A program made the translations under genes and the position numbers. From Bacteroidota bacterium (GTDB lineage Bacteria; Bacteroidota; Bacteroidia; Flavobacteriales_D; Crocinitomicaceae), in assembly GCA_006226555.1 (NCBI GenBank), contig SBGS01000287.1, positions 1 to 21,310 of the forward strand: a DNA stretch of 21,310 nucleotides. Reading direction: 5' to 3'. Positions 1 through 7,663 of this stretch are shown piece after piece. The notes beneath the pieces are model-generated. The model did not search any database and had not been told where the DNA came from. It was given only the letters and a program-made list of their open reading frames with translations. Position 1 is the stretch's first letter, and each line of letters opens with the position of its first letter.

Positions 1-950
1 TGGTCGTGCAATTTGTATTTAAAGAGTAATCGATTGTATTCATCCAGAAGTCCTGAAATCCTTGACATTTCTGCAGGATCTGTTTCCAGTTTATTAAGCT
101 CCTTTTCGGCTTCCAGGTTTATGTCTGACATCTCGATCAACAAATTGTCTACACGATCTATGAGCTGATCAATTGCATCACTAAGTCCTCTTTTCTTTGA
201 AAATTTTGATTTTAGTTCACGAAGCTGAATAAGAAATCCTGAATCAGCATTCCCCAATGCCGATAAAGCTCCTAAGATGGTTCTTAGCTCATCTGCCGAT
301 TCGTATATTTTAAAGCGCTCATCCAGTTCCTTATAGTTAGTTGAGTCCAGATTCAGAGAAGAAAGTTCATTCAATTGAAACGTATTATAATCCTCTTCCT
401 GACGTGCTTTGGCCAAATCTGCCTGTATGGCATCTCTTTTTGATCGCAAGTCTTGGATCTGCTTGTAAAGCACGGTAAACTGATCTCTTTTTGCACTTGT
501 ACCGGCCAAAATATCCAGGATCTCTAATTGAAATCGTTGATCTTTAAGCTCCAGAGTGTTGTATTGAGAATGAATATGGATCAGTCTACTTCCTAATTCT
601 CTCAGAATATTTAACTGAACGGGCGTATCATTTATGAATGCTCGCGATCTCCCCTCTTTACTTATCTCTCTTCTAATTACTGTTTCATCACTGTAATCTA
701 AATCATTCAGCTCAAAGAATGCGCTTAGACCAAAACCTTTGAGATTTAATGTGGCTTCGACAATGGCTTTATCTTTTCTTGGACCAATAACTCCAAAATC
801 CGCTCTTTCTCCCAAAATAAGATTCAGAGCATTCAGCAGAATAGATTTTCCCGATCCTGTTTCACCTGTAATTACAGTAAAACCCGGATTAAAATTGATC
901 AATGATTTATCGATCAGTGCAAAATTATCGATGCTGAGCGATTTAAGCAT
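1..950 (-). CDS. recN: DNA repair ATPase RecN (partial, C-terminal part missing)
   Basis: SMC-like ATPase of recombinational double-strand break repair, acting in the cytoplasm on the nucleoid. I translated the open frame from ATG 948-950. It begins MLKSLSIDNFALID and has a Walker A motif GETGSGKS at residues 29-36, then LILGERADFG and a long charged, Leu-rich stretch that reads as the start of a coiled coil, as in RecN. About 316 residues are present; the family is usually near 550, so the second half, with Walker B, lies beyond the window start. It starts directly after the stop of the DUF4835 gene (TAA then ATG with no base between) and should be co-transcribed and translationally coupled with it. 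coaBC-DUF4835-recN is a familiar Bacteroidota gene order. Identity is secure; only the incompleteness limits the entry. Confidence 0.95.
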   Translation of the reverse strand, partial: MLKSLSIDNFALIDKSLINFNPGFTVITGETGSGKSILLNALNLILGERADFGVIGPRKDKAIVEATLNLKGFGLSAFFELNDLDYSDETVIRREISKEGRSRAFINDTPVQLNILRELGSRLIHIHSQYNTLELKDQRFQLEILDILAGTSAKRDQFTVLYKQIQDLRSKRDAIQADLAKARQEEDYNTFQLNELSSLNLDSTNYKELDERFKIYESADELRTILGALSALGNADSGFLIQLRELKSKFSKKRGLSDAIDQLIDRVDNLLIEMSDINLEAEKELNKLETDPAEMSRISGLLDEYNRLLFKYKLHD

Positions 951-1853
951 TTACTCTAATATTTCTTGATACTTAGAGGAATTGGCCGGATCCAGACGCT
1001 TCAGTAGATTAACGATGTTGTTTTTATCAGAAACCTCTGCATCTGCATACATACTTTTGAGCTCGTTTGATTTAGCTTGTACAAAGTTCAGAAGATTCAG
1101 TGAATTCGGTCTCGAAGAAACTACCTTGGTCAATTTGTTAAGTGCATTGTAAACTTCGTTTCTTGCTACTATCGGATCGTCGTACATTACATCCAATCCC
1201 TTTCTGTGATAGTCATAGATGCACTCTCTCAGTGGTGAAAACAACTCGTGCAGAATATTATCCACTAACCAATAGCGATTGGCACGATTTCGCTCATTTG
1301 ATTTCCACCCTGCAAATCCTGATGCCTGAGCATTCGTAACGATCTGTTGGGCCTCATTGAAGTACTTTGTCCCACCTTTCATTGAGAATGAGTCGTAGTC
1401 CATTCCCAGAATAAAATACGCGTAAAAAGCAAGAATGGATGTTAGATTATCTCTAAACTGGTTAGGTGCATATACAAGCACGGAATTACGAGAAAAGTTG
1501 AACGTAATATCGTCATCCTGAAAGTTGAATAATGTCGTATTATAACTCGAATTGAACACCGGTCTTGACACCTGTATTTGCATTGAACCTGAGTAAGTGC
1601 CCGGTGAAGGAATTTCTCTGATCTGCAATTGGATATTACAATTAATGCGCTCTTCAACTGTAAATTTGTCTTTCGTCCATTGCGTATTGTTCATCATCTC
1701 ATAGATGGTTTGTTCCAATTGCTGAAACACTTCCTGCTCAACACTGGTTACTTCCAATTTTGCATCCGTTATGATGCTCACCTGACAGTTCAATTCCTGT
1801 GCCGACAGCGTTAGGAAAAGACCGGAAAACAACGCTACTAATATCCCCTTCAT
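951..1853 (-). CDS. DUF4835 family exported protein (named PorD in some annotations)
   Basis: A 300-residue secreted or periplasmic protein. A signal peptide is clear: lysine at position 2, a hydrophobic stretch, then LTLSAQ with cleavage probable after Ala18. The mature part, beginning QELNCQVSI, has the look of the Bacteroidota-specific DUF4835 family (about 300 residues), including the region FNFQDDDITFNFSRNSV around residues 108-125. No enzyme motif is visible. Some databases call the family type IX secretion protein PorD, which I recall rather than see; its biochemical role is not established here. Its ATG overlaps the coaBC stop as ATGA, and recN follows with no gap, so it sits inside an operon. 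Family assignment is firm, function is not. Confidence 0.85.
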   Translation of the reverse strand: MKGILVALFSGLFLTLSAQELNCQVSIITDAKLEVTSVEQEVFQQLEQTIYEMMNNTQWTKDKFTVEERINCNIQLQIREIPSPGTYSGSMQIQVSRPVFNSSYNTTLFNFQDDDITFNFSRNSVLVYAPNQFRDNLTSILAFYAYFILGMDYDSFSMKGGTKYFNEAQQIVTNAQASGFAGWKSNERNRANRYWLVDNILHELFSPLRECIYDYHRKGLDVMYDDPIVARNEVYNALNKLTKVVSSRPNSLNLLNFVQAKSNELKSMYADAEVSDKNNIVNLLKRLDPANSSKYQEILE

Positions 1854-3052
1854 TTCAATATTTTTTTCAGGTGCTCAATAATATCTACAGCCACCAATTC
1901 CTTTGACTTTAACTCAAAGTCTTCCTGATTATTGTGCCTATCTAAAATAGTAATTTTATTTGTGTCATAACCGAATGCTGCATTTTCATCATTTGGCGTA
2001 TTCACCACGATCATGTCAAGATTTTTCGCTACAAGTTTGCCCTTAGCATTGTCAACAACATTCTCCGTTTCAAGAGCAAAGCCGATCAATGCCTGATGAC
2101 TATTCTTATTCTCTCCAGCCCATTTTAGAATATCGGGATTCTTTACCAGCGTTAGCTCAAGTTCATTCTCAGACTTCTTTATTTTCTGCTTTGATCGATT
2201 TACAGGTTTGTAATCTGCAACTGCTGCTGCAAAAACACCTATATCCGCATGACTCCATTCCTTTTGGACCTCTGACAACATTTCGTCCGCTGAGTTAACG
2301 CGAATCAATTTGAGCTCAGGATGCTCAAGATCAAGATTAGTTGGACCTGAGATCAAGGTAACTTTTGCCCCCAAGTATAAAAACCTGTTCGCAATAGCAT
2401 ATCCCATTTTTCCAGAAGAATGATTTCCAATAAACCGAACTGGATCAATAGCCTCAAATGTAGGTCCTGCAGTAATCAATACATGCTTATTTCCTAAAAC
2501 AGGATCTTTACGCTTTGCAAAGTAATCTTCCAGAAAAGCTGCAATCGTTTCCGGTTCTGCCATCCTTCCTTCACCGTGCAGTCCTGACGCAAGCTCCCCT
2601 TCCTCGGCAGGTATGATCGTAACTCCATGTTTAGCAATCCTCGACAAATTTTCCTTGGTAGTTGGATGAGCATACATGTCCAGATCCATCGCGGGAGCCA
2701 CTATGGTTGAGGACTTCATCGATAAATAGGTGGCCAACAAAAGATTATCACATGCTCCATGCGCAATTTTCGACAGGCTGTTAGCCGTTAGAGGGGCAAT
2801 TAACATTACATCTGCCCAAAGCGCTAATTCAACATGATTATTCCACGTACCATCTTTTTTGTTCCAAAACTCAATAGATACAGGATGACCGGACAAGGTA
2901 GAAAGCACCAAGGGGCTTATAAAATCAGAAGAGGCAGGTGTCATTATACATTTGACATCTGCCCCTTTTTTCTTTAATATTCTAACCAGGTATGCTGTTT
3001 TGTAAGCTGCAATACCTGCTGTAATTCCGAGAAGGACTCGCTTCCCCTTCAT
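1850..3052 (-). CDS. coaBC: Bifunctional phosphopantothenoylcysteine decarboxylase / phosphopantothenate-cysteine ligase
   Basis: Catalyses two consecutive steps of coenzyme A synthesis: ligation of cysteine to 4'-phosphopantothenate (CoaB) and FMN-dependent decarboxylation to 4'-phosphopantetheine (CoaC). At 400 residues it has the usual length of the fused enzyme. The CoaC half (about 1-180) shows the flavoprotein N-terminus RVLLGITAGIAAYK, a catalytic His at about 73 (NNHVELALWA), and the substrate-clamp motif PAMDLDMY at 120-127. The CoaB half (about 187-400) shows NHSSGKMG at 210-217, AAVADYKP at 276-283 and KIKK at 290-293, the standard ligase motifs. It follows rpoZ by 6 bases and overlaps DUF4835 by ATGA. 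Nothing is missing from either active site as far as can be seen. Confidence 0.97.
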   Translation of the reverse strand: MKGKRVLLGITAGIAAYKTAYLVRILKKKGADVKCIMTPASSDFISPLVLSTLSGHPVSIEFWNKKDGTWNNHVELALWADVMLIAPLTANSLSKIAHGACDNLLLATYLSMKSSTIVAPAMDLDMYAHPTTKENLSRIAKHGVTIIPAEEGELASGLHGEGRMAEPETIAAFLEDYFAKRKDPVLGNKHVLITAGPTFEAIDPVRFIGNHSSGKMGYAIANRFLYLGAKVTLISGPTNLDLEHPELKLIRVNSADEMLSEVQKEWSHADIGVFAAAVADYKPVNRSKQKIKKSENELELTLVKNPDILKWAGENKNSHQALIGFALETENVVDNAKGKLVAKNLDMIVVNTPNDENAAFGYDTNKITILDRHNNQEDFELKSKELVAVDIIEHLKKILK

Positions 3053-3058
3053 GTGGGA

Positions 3059-3379
3059 TTACTTTTCTTCTGGATTTCTTGCGTAGATCTCGTCTTTCAA
3101 CATTTCATCAATAGCAATTGCTACCGGCTTAGGAAGACGCTCATAAAATTTAGAGATCTCGATCTGCTCACGGTTCTCAAAAATCTCCTCCAGATTATCT
3201 GTTGAAGATGCGAACTCCTGAAGCTTTTGTGTAAGCTCCTCTTTAAGATCAACGTTGATCTGATTAGCACGTTTAGCTATCATTACGATAGACTCATAGA
3301 TATTATCCGTACTGTGTTCTAGATCGATTAGATCTCTCGTGATAGTTGTTTTTTCAGCTGTACTGTTCTTAAAACTCAT
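3059..3379 (-). CDS. rpoZ: DNA-directed RNA polymerase omega subunit, Bacteroidota type
   Basis: Small subunit that helps beta' fold and join the RNA polymerase core. The 106-residue protein has the Bacteroidota-type signature region TRDLIDLEHSTDNIYESIV followed by IAKRANQI at residues 35-42; the alanine-arginine-asparagine segment matches the conserved omega core. Bacteroidota omega is divergent and longer than E. coli RpoZ and is often labelled only hypothetical. It lies 6 bases after bamD and 6 before coaBC. bamD-rpoZ-coaBC is a recurrent order in this phylum and supports the call. The acidic C-terminus (LKDEIYARNPEEK) is unremarkable. Confidence 0.88.
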   Translation of the reverse strand: MSFKNSTAEKTTITRDLIDLEHSTDNIYESIVMIAKRANQINVDLKEELTQKLQEFASSTDNLEEIFENREQIEISKFYERLPKPVAIAIDEMLKDEIYARNPEEK

Positions 3380-3385
3380 AACAAA

Positions 3386-4261
3386 TCAATTTGTACGCGC
3401 CTCGATTTCCTTCAACATAAACTCTAACTCTTCAATTCGTGAAGAAAGTCCTTTGAGCTTATTGGACTCGGGATAGCGAGCTGCAAAGTTACGATATCTT
3501 TCGATAGCATTTTCAATTCGTTCCTTTTTTTTGTTTTCAATACTGTTTCGTGCTAAAAGTATTGAGTTATCTACAAGAACAAAAAAGACTTCTTCTTCAA
3601 ATTCAGACATCGGATGGTCTGCTAAAAAAGTGGCTGCAGTTGTTACCGCTGCGTTGTATTGAGACGTTCTATTGTATAGCATAACCGCCTCGTAATCCTT
3701 CTTCTCTAATTTGTAGTACAATCGGTCAATAATATGATTACATGAGTCTACAAGCACTGAATTCGGGTAATTGGTAAGGAATCCCTGCAGATTCGCGATC
3801 GCTATCTCCGTTTCATATTGATCCAATGAATAAGACGGAGAATTATGTACACTACACATTGCACTCAGGAACATAGCTTCTTCAGCTCTTGGACTAAATG
3901 GGAAACGCTTTGGAAATACTCCTAAATAATACCCACCCATGTAGTAATCACCAGCCATGTAATAAGCCTTTCCGATCTTGAAATATGAATCCTCACCTTC
4001 CGGCGCTTTAGGCATACGCTCATATACCTGCTCATAAAGTGTAATGCTACGTAGTAAGGTATTCGATTTTACTTTTACATCGCCATCGCCATCCACCTTC
4101 GGATTGCCATTCTTATCCAATTTTGGTCGAGTTCCTTTTTCGTATATCTCGTTGGCAAGCTCATATTTGCGTACGTAATCATCAGACTTCACCACGGCGT
4201 TGTAGTCGGAACAACTGTACAGCAAAGCAATACCGAGAAAAGTAAAAAGGGTCTTTTTCAT
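3386..4261 (-). CDS. bamD: Outer membrane assembly lipoprotein BamD
   Basis: Essential lipoprotein partner of BamA in insertion of outer-membrane beta-barrel proteins. A lipoprotein signal is plain: KK at 2-3, a hydrophobic core, and the lipobox LLYSC with the lipidated Cys at 17. The mature protein is helical and TPR-like: YFKIGKAYYMAGDYYMGGYY (about 96-115), then RFPFSPRAEEAMFLSAMC and LQGFLTNYPNSVLVDSC, and a last repeat ending near ARYPESNKLKG. These repeated Y/F-P-S/N turns are typical of BamD (YfiO). At 291 residues it is of normal Bacteroidota length. It sits 9 bases after the M23/LysM peptidase gene and 6 before rpoZ, so envelope assembly is transcribed together with the RNA polymerase omega subunit. 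Confidence 0.93.
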   Translation of the reverse strand: MKKTLFTFLGIALLYSCSDYNAVVKSDDYVRKYELANEIYEKGTRPKLDKNGNPKVDGDGDVKVKSNTLLRSITLYEQVYERMPKAPEGEDSYFKIGKAYYMAGDYYMGGYYLGVFPKRFPFSPRAEEAMFLSAMCSVHNSPSYSLDQYETEIAIANLQGFLTNYPNSVLVDSCNHIIDRLYYKLEKKDYEAVMLYNRTSQYNAAVTTAATFLADHPMSEFEEEVFFVLVDNSILLARNSIENKKKERIENAIERYRNFAARYPESNKLKGLSSRIEELEFMLKEIEARTN

Positions 4262-4270
4262 TCAGTGAAA

Positions 4271-5191
4271 TTAACGAATTCGAAGGTTACGTCCAATCTG
4301 AAGCACTGTTGTCGGACGTATTCCGTTCAACTGACAGATCTTCGATACGGTGGTTCTATTTCTGGCTGCTATTGAAGAAAGCGTATCTCCAGATCGTATT
4401 CTGTAATATTGGGCACCTGATGTTGTTGTCGTTGCCAATGTCGTCGTTGTACTTGTTCCCGGTCTGAATAAACCTCGGTGAACTAGTAAATTTTCATCGC
4501 GCACGGACTTACCTTCAAAATCAATGATCTTCTCCGGATCGATCGGAATATCATAGAAACGAACCTCAAAATGCAAGTGTGAACCATAGGAATGACCTGT
4601 ATTCCCACCAAGTCCAATAGGATCACCCGCCTCTACGATCTGATTAGGAACCACCAAATGTTTGCTTAAGTGTGCATAAAACGTTTCCAAACCGTTATAA
4701 TGCCGAATGATCACCAGATTCCCAAATCCACTAGTGTTGTACTTCGCATACCTGATCTTGCCTGACCATGCAGCTCTAACTGTATCCCCCGTTTCAAGGT
4801 CGATATCTGTACCATTATGATTTCTTCCTCTTCTCCATCCGAAACTCGAAGTCACTCTGCCGTCAAAAGGCATTTTAAAAGCAGAAGACTCTCCATCCTC
4901 CAAACACAACCAAAACGTATCCCTAATCTGGTTTACATCATTCTCCAAATTTGATGTGTAACAGATATCCTGATCCCAAGTTTGCACGAAATTGATGTTC
5001 GTATCAGCAACAATTTGCTCGTGGAGCATAGGATTCAAGATACCGTCAAAATTACGGTCATGTTCATATGTCCAGGTTCGATTCTCGTAGATCAATATCT
5101 TCCCATCTTCTGTGATCAGGGAATCAATGATCTTCTGCCCAAACAGGAACATTGAGGAAAAAGTAGAAAGAAAAAGGAGAGTAAAACGCAT
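4271..5191 (-). CDS. Secreted M23 metallopeptidase with C-terminal LysM domain
   Basis: Probable murein endopeptidase (lysostaphin/NlpD-EnvC type fold) acting in the periplasm. Residues 1-18 form a signal peptide (MRFTLLFLSTFSSMFLFG, then Q). The M23 domain spans about 105-220 with the zinc ligands His125 and Asp129 (HNGTD), His174 in FYAHLS, and His207 in HLHFEV, so the active site looks intact. A Thr-rich linker (about 246-258) leads to one LysM peptidoglycan-binding domain at 262-306 (YYRIRSGDTLSSIAARN). The first 100 residues are of unknown nature. A strong Bacteroidota promoter lies about 35 bases upstream, so this gene opens the operon with bamD, rpoZ, coaBC, DUF4835 and recN. With an intact active site a true hydrolase is more likely than an amidase activator. 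Confidence 0.92.
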   Translation of the reverse strand: MRFTLLFLSTFSSMFLFGQKIIDSLITEDGKILIYENRTWTYEHDRNFDGILNPMLHEQIVADTNINFVQTWDQDICYTSNLENDVNQIRDTFWLCLEDGESSAFKMPFDGRVTSSFGWRRGRNHNGTDIDLETGDTVRAAWSGKIRYAKYNTSGFGNLVIIRHYNGLETFYAHLSKHLVVPNQIVEAGDPIGLGGNTGHSYGSHLHFEVRFYDIPIDPEKIIDFEGKSVRDENLLVHRGLFRPGTSTTTTLATTTTSGAQYYRIRSGDTLSSIAARNRTTVSKICQLNGIRPTTVLQIGRNLRIR

Positions 5192-5225
5192 TTCTGGTTT
5201 ATTCAGTTCTTTATTGCTTCGGTTG

Positions 5226-5259
5226 CAAAGATAACAGTATTATTGAGCATCTAAAGCAA
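5226..5259 (-). promoter_or_regulatory. Promoter of the M23-bamD-rpoZ-coaBC-DUF4835-recN unit
   Basis: On the minus strand a perfect Bacteroidota -7 element TATCTTTG lies at 5233-5226, with a TTG at 5259-5257 in the -33 position (spacing 23, at the long end of the usual range). The start codon at 5191 leaves a leader of about 30 bases. The -33 element lies inside the last codons of the FKBP lipoprotein gene. The same TATCTTTGCA string occurs in the ilvE promoter. Confidence 0.7.
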
Positions 5260-6112
5260 CATCCATCACCAAAATGTTGTACAGAATAGGCTCGTTCGGC
5301 TTAACCAAATCAAGGTAACCCTTGTTTCCATAGGCTTCCTCGGATGGTACGTAGACGTACATTCTGTCTGCTTTTTTTGCATTAATTAACGATTTCTTTA
5401 GTCCTGGAACTAAACCGTAATCCTCCAACTTCATTTTAAAAGGGTTATTATCCCTAAATGTGTTGATATAAAGAGCGTTTGATGGAGTAAATGCCATTGT
5501 ATGAAATTCGATCTGTTTACCCTCATCAAATTTCATCTTGTTCTTTTTATTCTCTTCGAAAACCCAAACACGATTACCATCTACTTCCCATGTAGGAGAA
5601 GCCTTCTCAATAATTTTGATCTTAAGTATATTGTCTGAATTGGCTGGAAACAATCCCTTAACCTCTTTTTCACCTCTTGCAAGCTTGCTAGGGATAAAGA
5701 TCTCTGCTTCATCACCCACTTTCAATTCCTTCAATGCGATATCCCATCCCGGAGTTTGCATCCCAAACCCGATCATAAACAACATATTCGGTTTATTGAG
5801 CAAGTGGTTACCATCGATCACTTCTCCATTTTTAAGACGAACTTTATAGTCGATCCTTACCATATCATAATCAGCAAGCTTAGCGCCTTCTCCATGCTTA
5901 TACCATTTGATATTCAATCCGTTAGAAAGTGTTACTTCATCCTTCACTTCACCATTGTTTTCGAAAGAATTATCACTTTCTCCTCCTTGCTTATTTCCAT
6001 TGATCAAATCTGAAGCAGGTTTATTCCCTCCTTCTTCTTTTTTAACGCCGGTTGTATCGCAAGCTGCAAATACCATCACCATGATAAAGAATATCTCAAA
6101 TCTTTTCATCAT
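5240..6112 (-). CDS. Lipoprotein with two FKBP-like peptidyl-prolyl isomerase domains
   Basis: A 290-residue lipoprotein: the signal ends in the lipobox VFAAC with Cys18, followed by a disordered Lys/Glu/Gly/Asn-rich tether to about residue 58. A first FKBP-like domain covers about 65-170 (YDMVRIDYKVRLKNGEVIDG, MQTPGWDIALKELKVGD). A second, more diverged one covers about 176-287 (LVPGLKKSLINAKKADRM, VPSEEAYGNKG). The catalytic-pocket Ala-Tyr-Gly is ARG at 145-147 in domain 1 but AYG at 260-262 in domain 2, so isomerase activity of domain 1 is doubtful. ATG 6112 is chosen because it overlaps the upstream stop as ATGA; a second ATG follows at once. It resembles the GldI gliding/secretion FKBP group of Flavobacteriia, but I do not claim orthology. 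Confidence 0.8.
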   Translation of the reverse strand: MMKRFEIFFIMVMVFAACDTTGVKKEEGGNKPASDLINGNKQGGESDNSFENNGEVKDEVTLSNGLNIKWYKHGEGAKLADYDMVRIDYKVRLKNGEVIDGNHLLNKPNMLFMIGFGMQTPGWDIALKELKVGDEAEIFIPSKLARGEKEVKGLFPANSDNILKIKIIEKASPTWEVDGNRVWVFEENKKNKMKFDEGKQIEFHTMAFTPSNALYINTFRDNNPFKMKLEDYGLVPGLKKSLINAKKADRMYVYVPSEEAYGNKGYLDLVKPNEPILYNILVMDVALDAQ

Positions 6113-6663
6113 TCAACTTTTCCTAAAACATTAATCTCCACCCACAATGTTGTTAGTGGCGGAACATTATCCATATTCCCAACCAATCCATGCGCCAGGT
6201 GACTTGGAATAATGAATCTAGCCCGATCTCCAACTTTCAGGTGTTTGATACCCTCCTGAATCCCACTCTCGATCTCACTTTTATCAACATCAAACTCCTC
6301 GTATTCGTCACTTTCCGTTCGTGAGCAAAGCTTGCCGTTCAGTTGTTTGATCTCGTATTCGATCTCTGCACGATCTCCTGCCCTTATAGAATCGCCATCT
6401 CCATGCTCGAGAATCTCATAGCGCAAGCCACTTCCCGTTCTGATCATATCCCAATCCTTATGCGCCTCTAAAAAGATCTTAATATCCAATTCCTCCTGAA
6501 TCGCAAGCTCCTTTCCCAATGCGGTTGATTGAGCCTTAGACCAGTTAATATCCGGCTGACCTGTTTCTTCCTTAAAATAACCGGCATTATCCAAATAGAA
6601 GTAGACCCCTATCAGTAATAGAACACCAAGAACGAGTGATATGAGTAATCTTTTATTCCGCAT
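6109..6663 (-). CDS. Membrane-anchored FKBP-type peptidyl-prolyl isomerase (GldI-like)
   Basis: A 184-residue protein with one N-terminal transmembrane segment (about 6-23, after MRNKR) and no lipobox Cys, so it should be anchored in the inner membrane and face the periplasm. After a helical region (about 40-78) comes a single FKBP domain (about 80-183): RAGDRAEIEYEIKQLNGK, IESGIQEGIKHLKVGDRARF, IPSHLAHG, and VPPLTTLWVEINVLG near the end. The usual AYG of the pocket is AHG at 157-159. The gene overlaps nrnA by 11 bases and the next FKBP gene by 4. As I recall, flavobacterial gldI lies next to a DHH phosphoesterase gene, which makes a role in gliding or type IX secretion possible, but this is inference from context. 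Confidence 0.8.
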   Translation of the reverse strand: MRNKRLLISLVLGVLLLIGVYFYLDNAGYFKEETGQPDINWSKAQSTALGKELAIQEELDIKIFLEAHKDWDMIRTGSGLRYEILEHGDGDSIRAGDRAEIEYEIKQLNGKLCSRTESDEYEEFDVDKSEIESGIQEGIKHLKVGDRARFIIPSHLAHGLVGNMDNVPPLTTLWVEINVLGKVE

Positions 6664-7663
6664 TTAAACCATTAAAGTATTTCGGTATTAACGCCTTGAA
6701 ATGCTTGATCGTATCTTCCATGCTCGCCTGACTGGCACCGCCCGCTGCATTAATATGCCCTCCTCCATTAAACTCTTTTGCAATTCCATTGACTGGAATC
6801 GTGCCCTTTGACCTGAAAGAAATCTTGATCTGGCCATCTTTCTCCGAAAAGAATGCTGCAACCTTTATTCCTTCGACAGAAAGCGCCATATTGACCAATC
6901 CATCTGTGTCGCCTTTCTTGTAGTGAAAACGATTTAATTCTTCCTCCGACAATGAAATATATGCAATGTGGAAATGCTGAATGATCTCAAGCTTGTTTGA
7001 AATAGCATATCCCTGTAGGCGCAATCGATCTACTCGTACATTATCAAAAGTGCGCTCATGAACAGCAGTATTGTTTACACCTATTTTCATCAGGTGAGAG
7101 ATGATCTCATGTGTTTTCGGATTAACAGACGAAAAACGGAATGCTCCTGTATCTGTCATTATACCGAGATAGATAGCCTCTCCGGATGAAACGTCCAGGT
7201 AATTCAACTTCCCTGCTTCCTCAATTACATCAAACAAGATCTGACAAGTAGAACCTTCGGTAATACGTGATTCTGCGATGTCAACAAAGTCATCCGGATG
7301 CGGATGATGATCGAGCATAATTTTAACTGCGTTTGATTTACGCAATAAGTCAGCCATACCATGGCCCATTCTATCAGGACCATTGTAATCTAAACAGAAG
7401 ATAAGGTCAGCTTCTGACATCAACTCTTCTACCTTATCTGGCGCCAATTCGTGCGTATACCATTCACAACCTTCCATTACCCATTCGAGAAATGCAGGAC
7501 AATGATCGGGATGACAGACAACAGCATTCTTGCCCATTTTCTTTAAAACGTGATAAAGAGCAGCAGAAGACCCCATTGAATCCCCATCCGGAGATCTGTG
7601 AGAGGTAATTACAATGCGTTTAGCCTTATCTACTTCCTTAAAGATCGCTTCTGCTTTACTCAT
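6653..7663 (-). CDS. nrnA: DHH/DHHA1 phosphoesterase, NrnA-type oligoribonuclease / pAp phosphatase
   Basis: Cytoplasmic Mn-dependent phosphoesterase expected to hydrolyse nano-RNAs, 3'-phosphoadenosine 5'-phosphate and perhaps linear dinucleotides such as pApA. The 336-residue chain carries the DHH motifs in order: SHRSPDGDSMGSS at 21-33 (with DGD at 26-28), CLDYNG at 90-95, LDHHPHP at 117-123, and GIMTDTGAFRF at 167-177. The C-terminal DHHA1 substrate-binding domain ends with FNGGGHINAAGG at 298-309. All metal-binding residues seem present. Its start overlaps the dapA stop as ATGA, and its own end overlaps the FKBP gene by 11 bases. DHH family membership is certain; the NrnA name rests on length and domain pair, and substrate choice cannot be read from the sequence. 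Confidence 0.9.
   Translation of the reverse strand: MSKAEAIFKEVDKAKRIVITSHRSPDGDSMGSSAALYHVLKKMGKNAVVCHPDHCPAFLEWVMEGCEWYTHELAPDKVEELMSEADLIFCLDYNGPDRMGHGMADLLRKSNAVKIMLDHHPHPDDFVDIAESRITEGSTCQILFDVIEEAGKLNYLDVSSGEAIYLGIMTDTGAFRFSSVNPKTHEIISHLMKIGVNNTAVHERTFDNVRVDRLRLQGYAISNKLEIIQHFHIAYISLSEEELNRFHYKKGDTDGLVNMALSVEGIKVAAFFSEKDGQIKISFRSKGTIPVNGIAKEFNGGGHINAAGGASQASMEDTIKHFKALIPKYFNGLNAE

Noticed and set aside
739..969. Plus-strand open frame within recN, and similar frames opposite coaBC, ligA, prmC and dapA
   Set aside because: All lie antisense to well-supported genes, show no family resemblance and have no promoter-like box before them.
4417..4456. Thr-rich stretch in the M23/LysM protein as a repeat element
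   Set aside because: It is an ordinary low-complexity linker between the peptidase and LysM domains; the codons vary and no exact tandem repeat is seen.
6028..6061. Surface-export signal (Lys/Asp/Glu-rich) after the lipidated Cys of the FKBP lipoprotein
   Set aside because: The KKEE group begins six residues after Cys18, too far from the usual position next to the Cys of Bacteroidota lipoprotein export signals.
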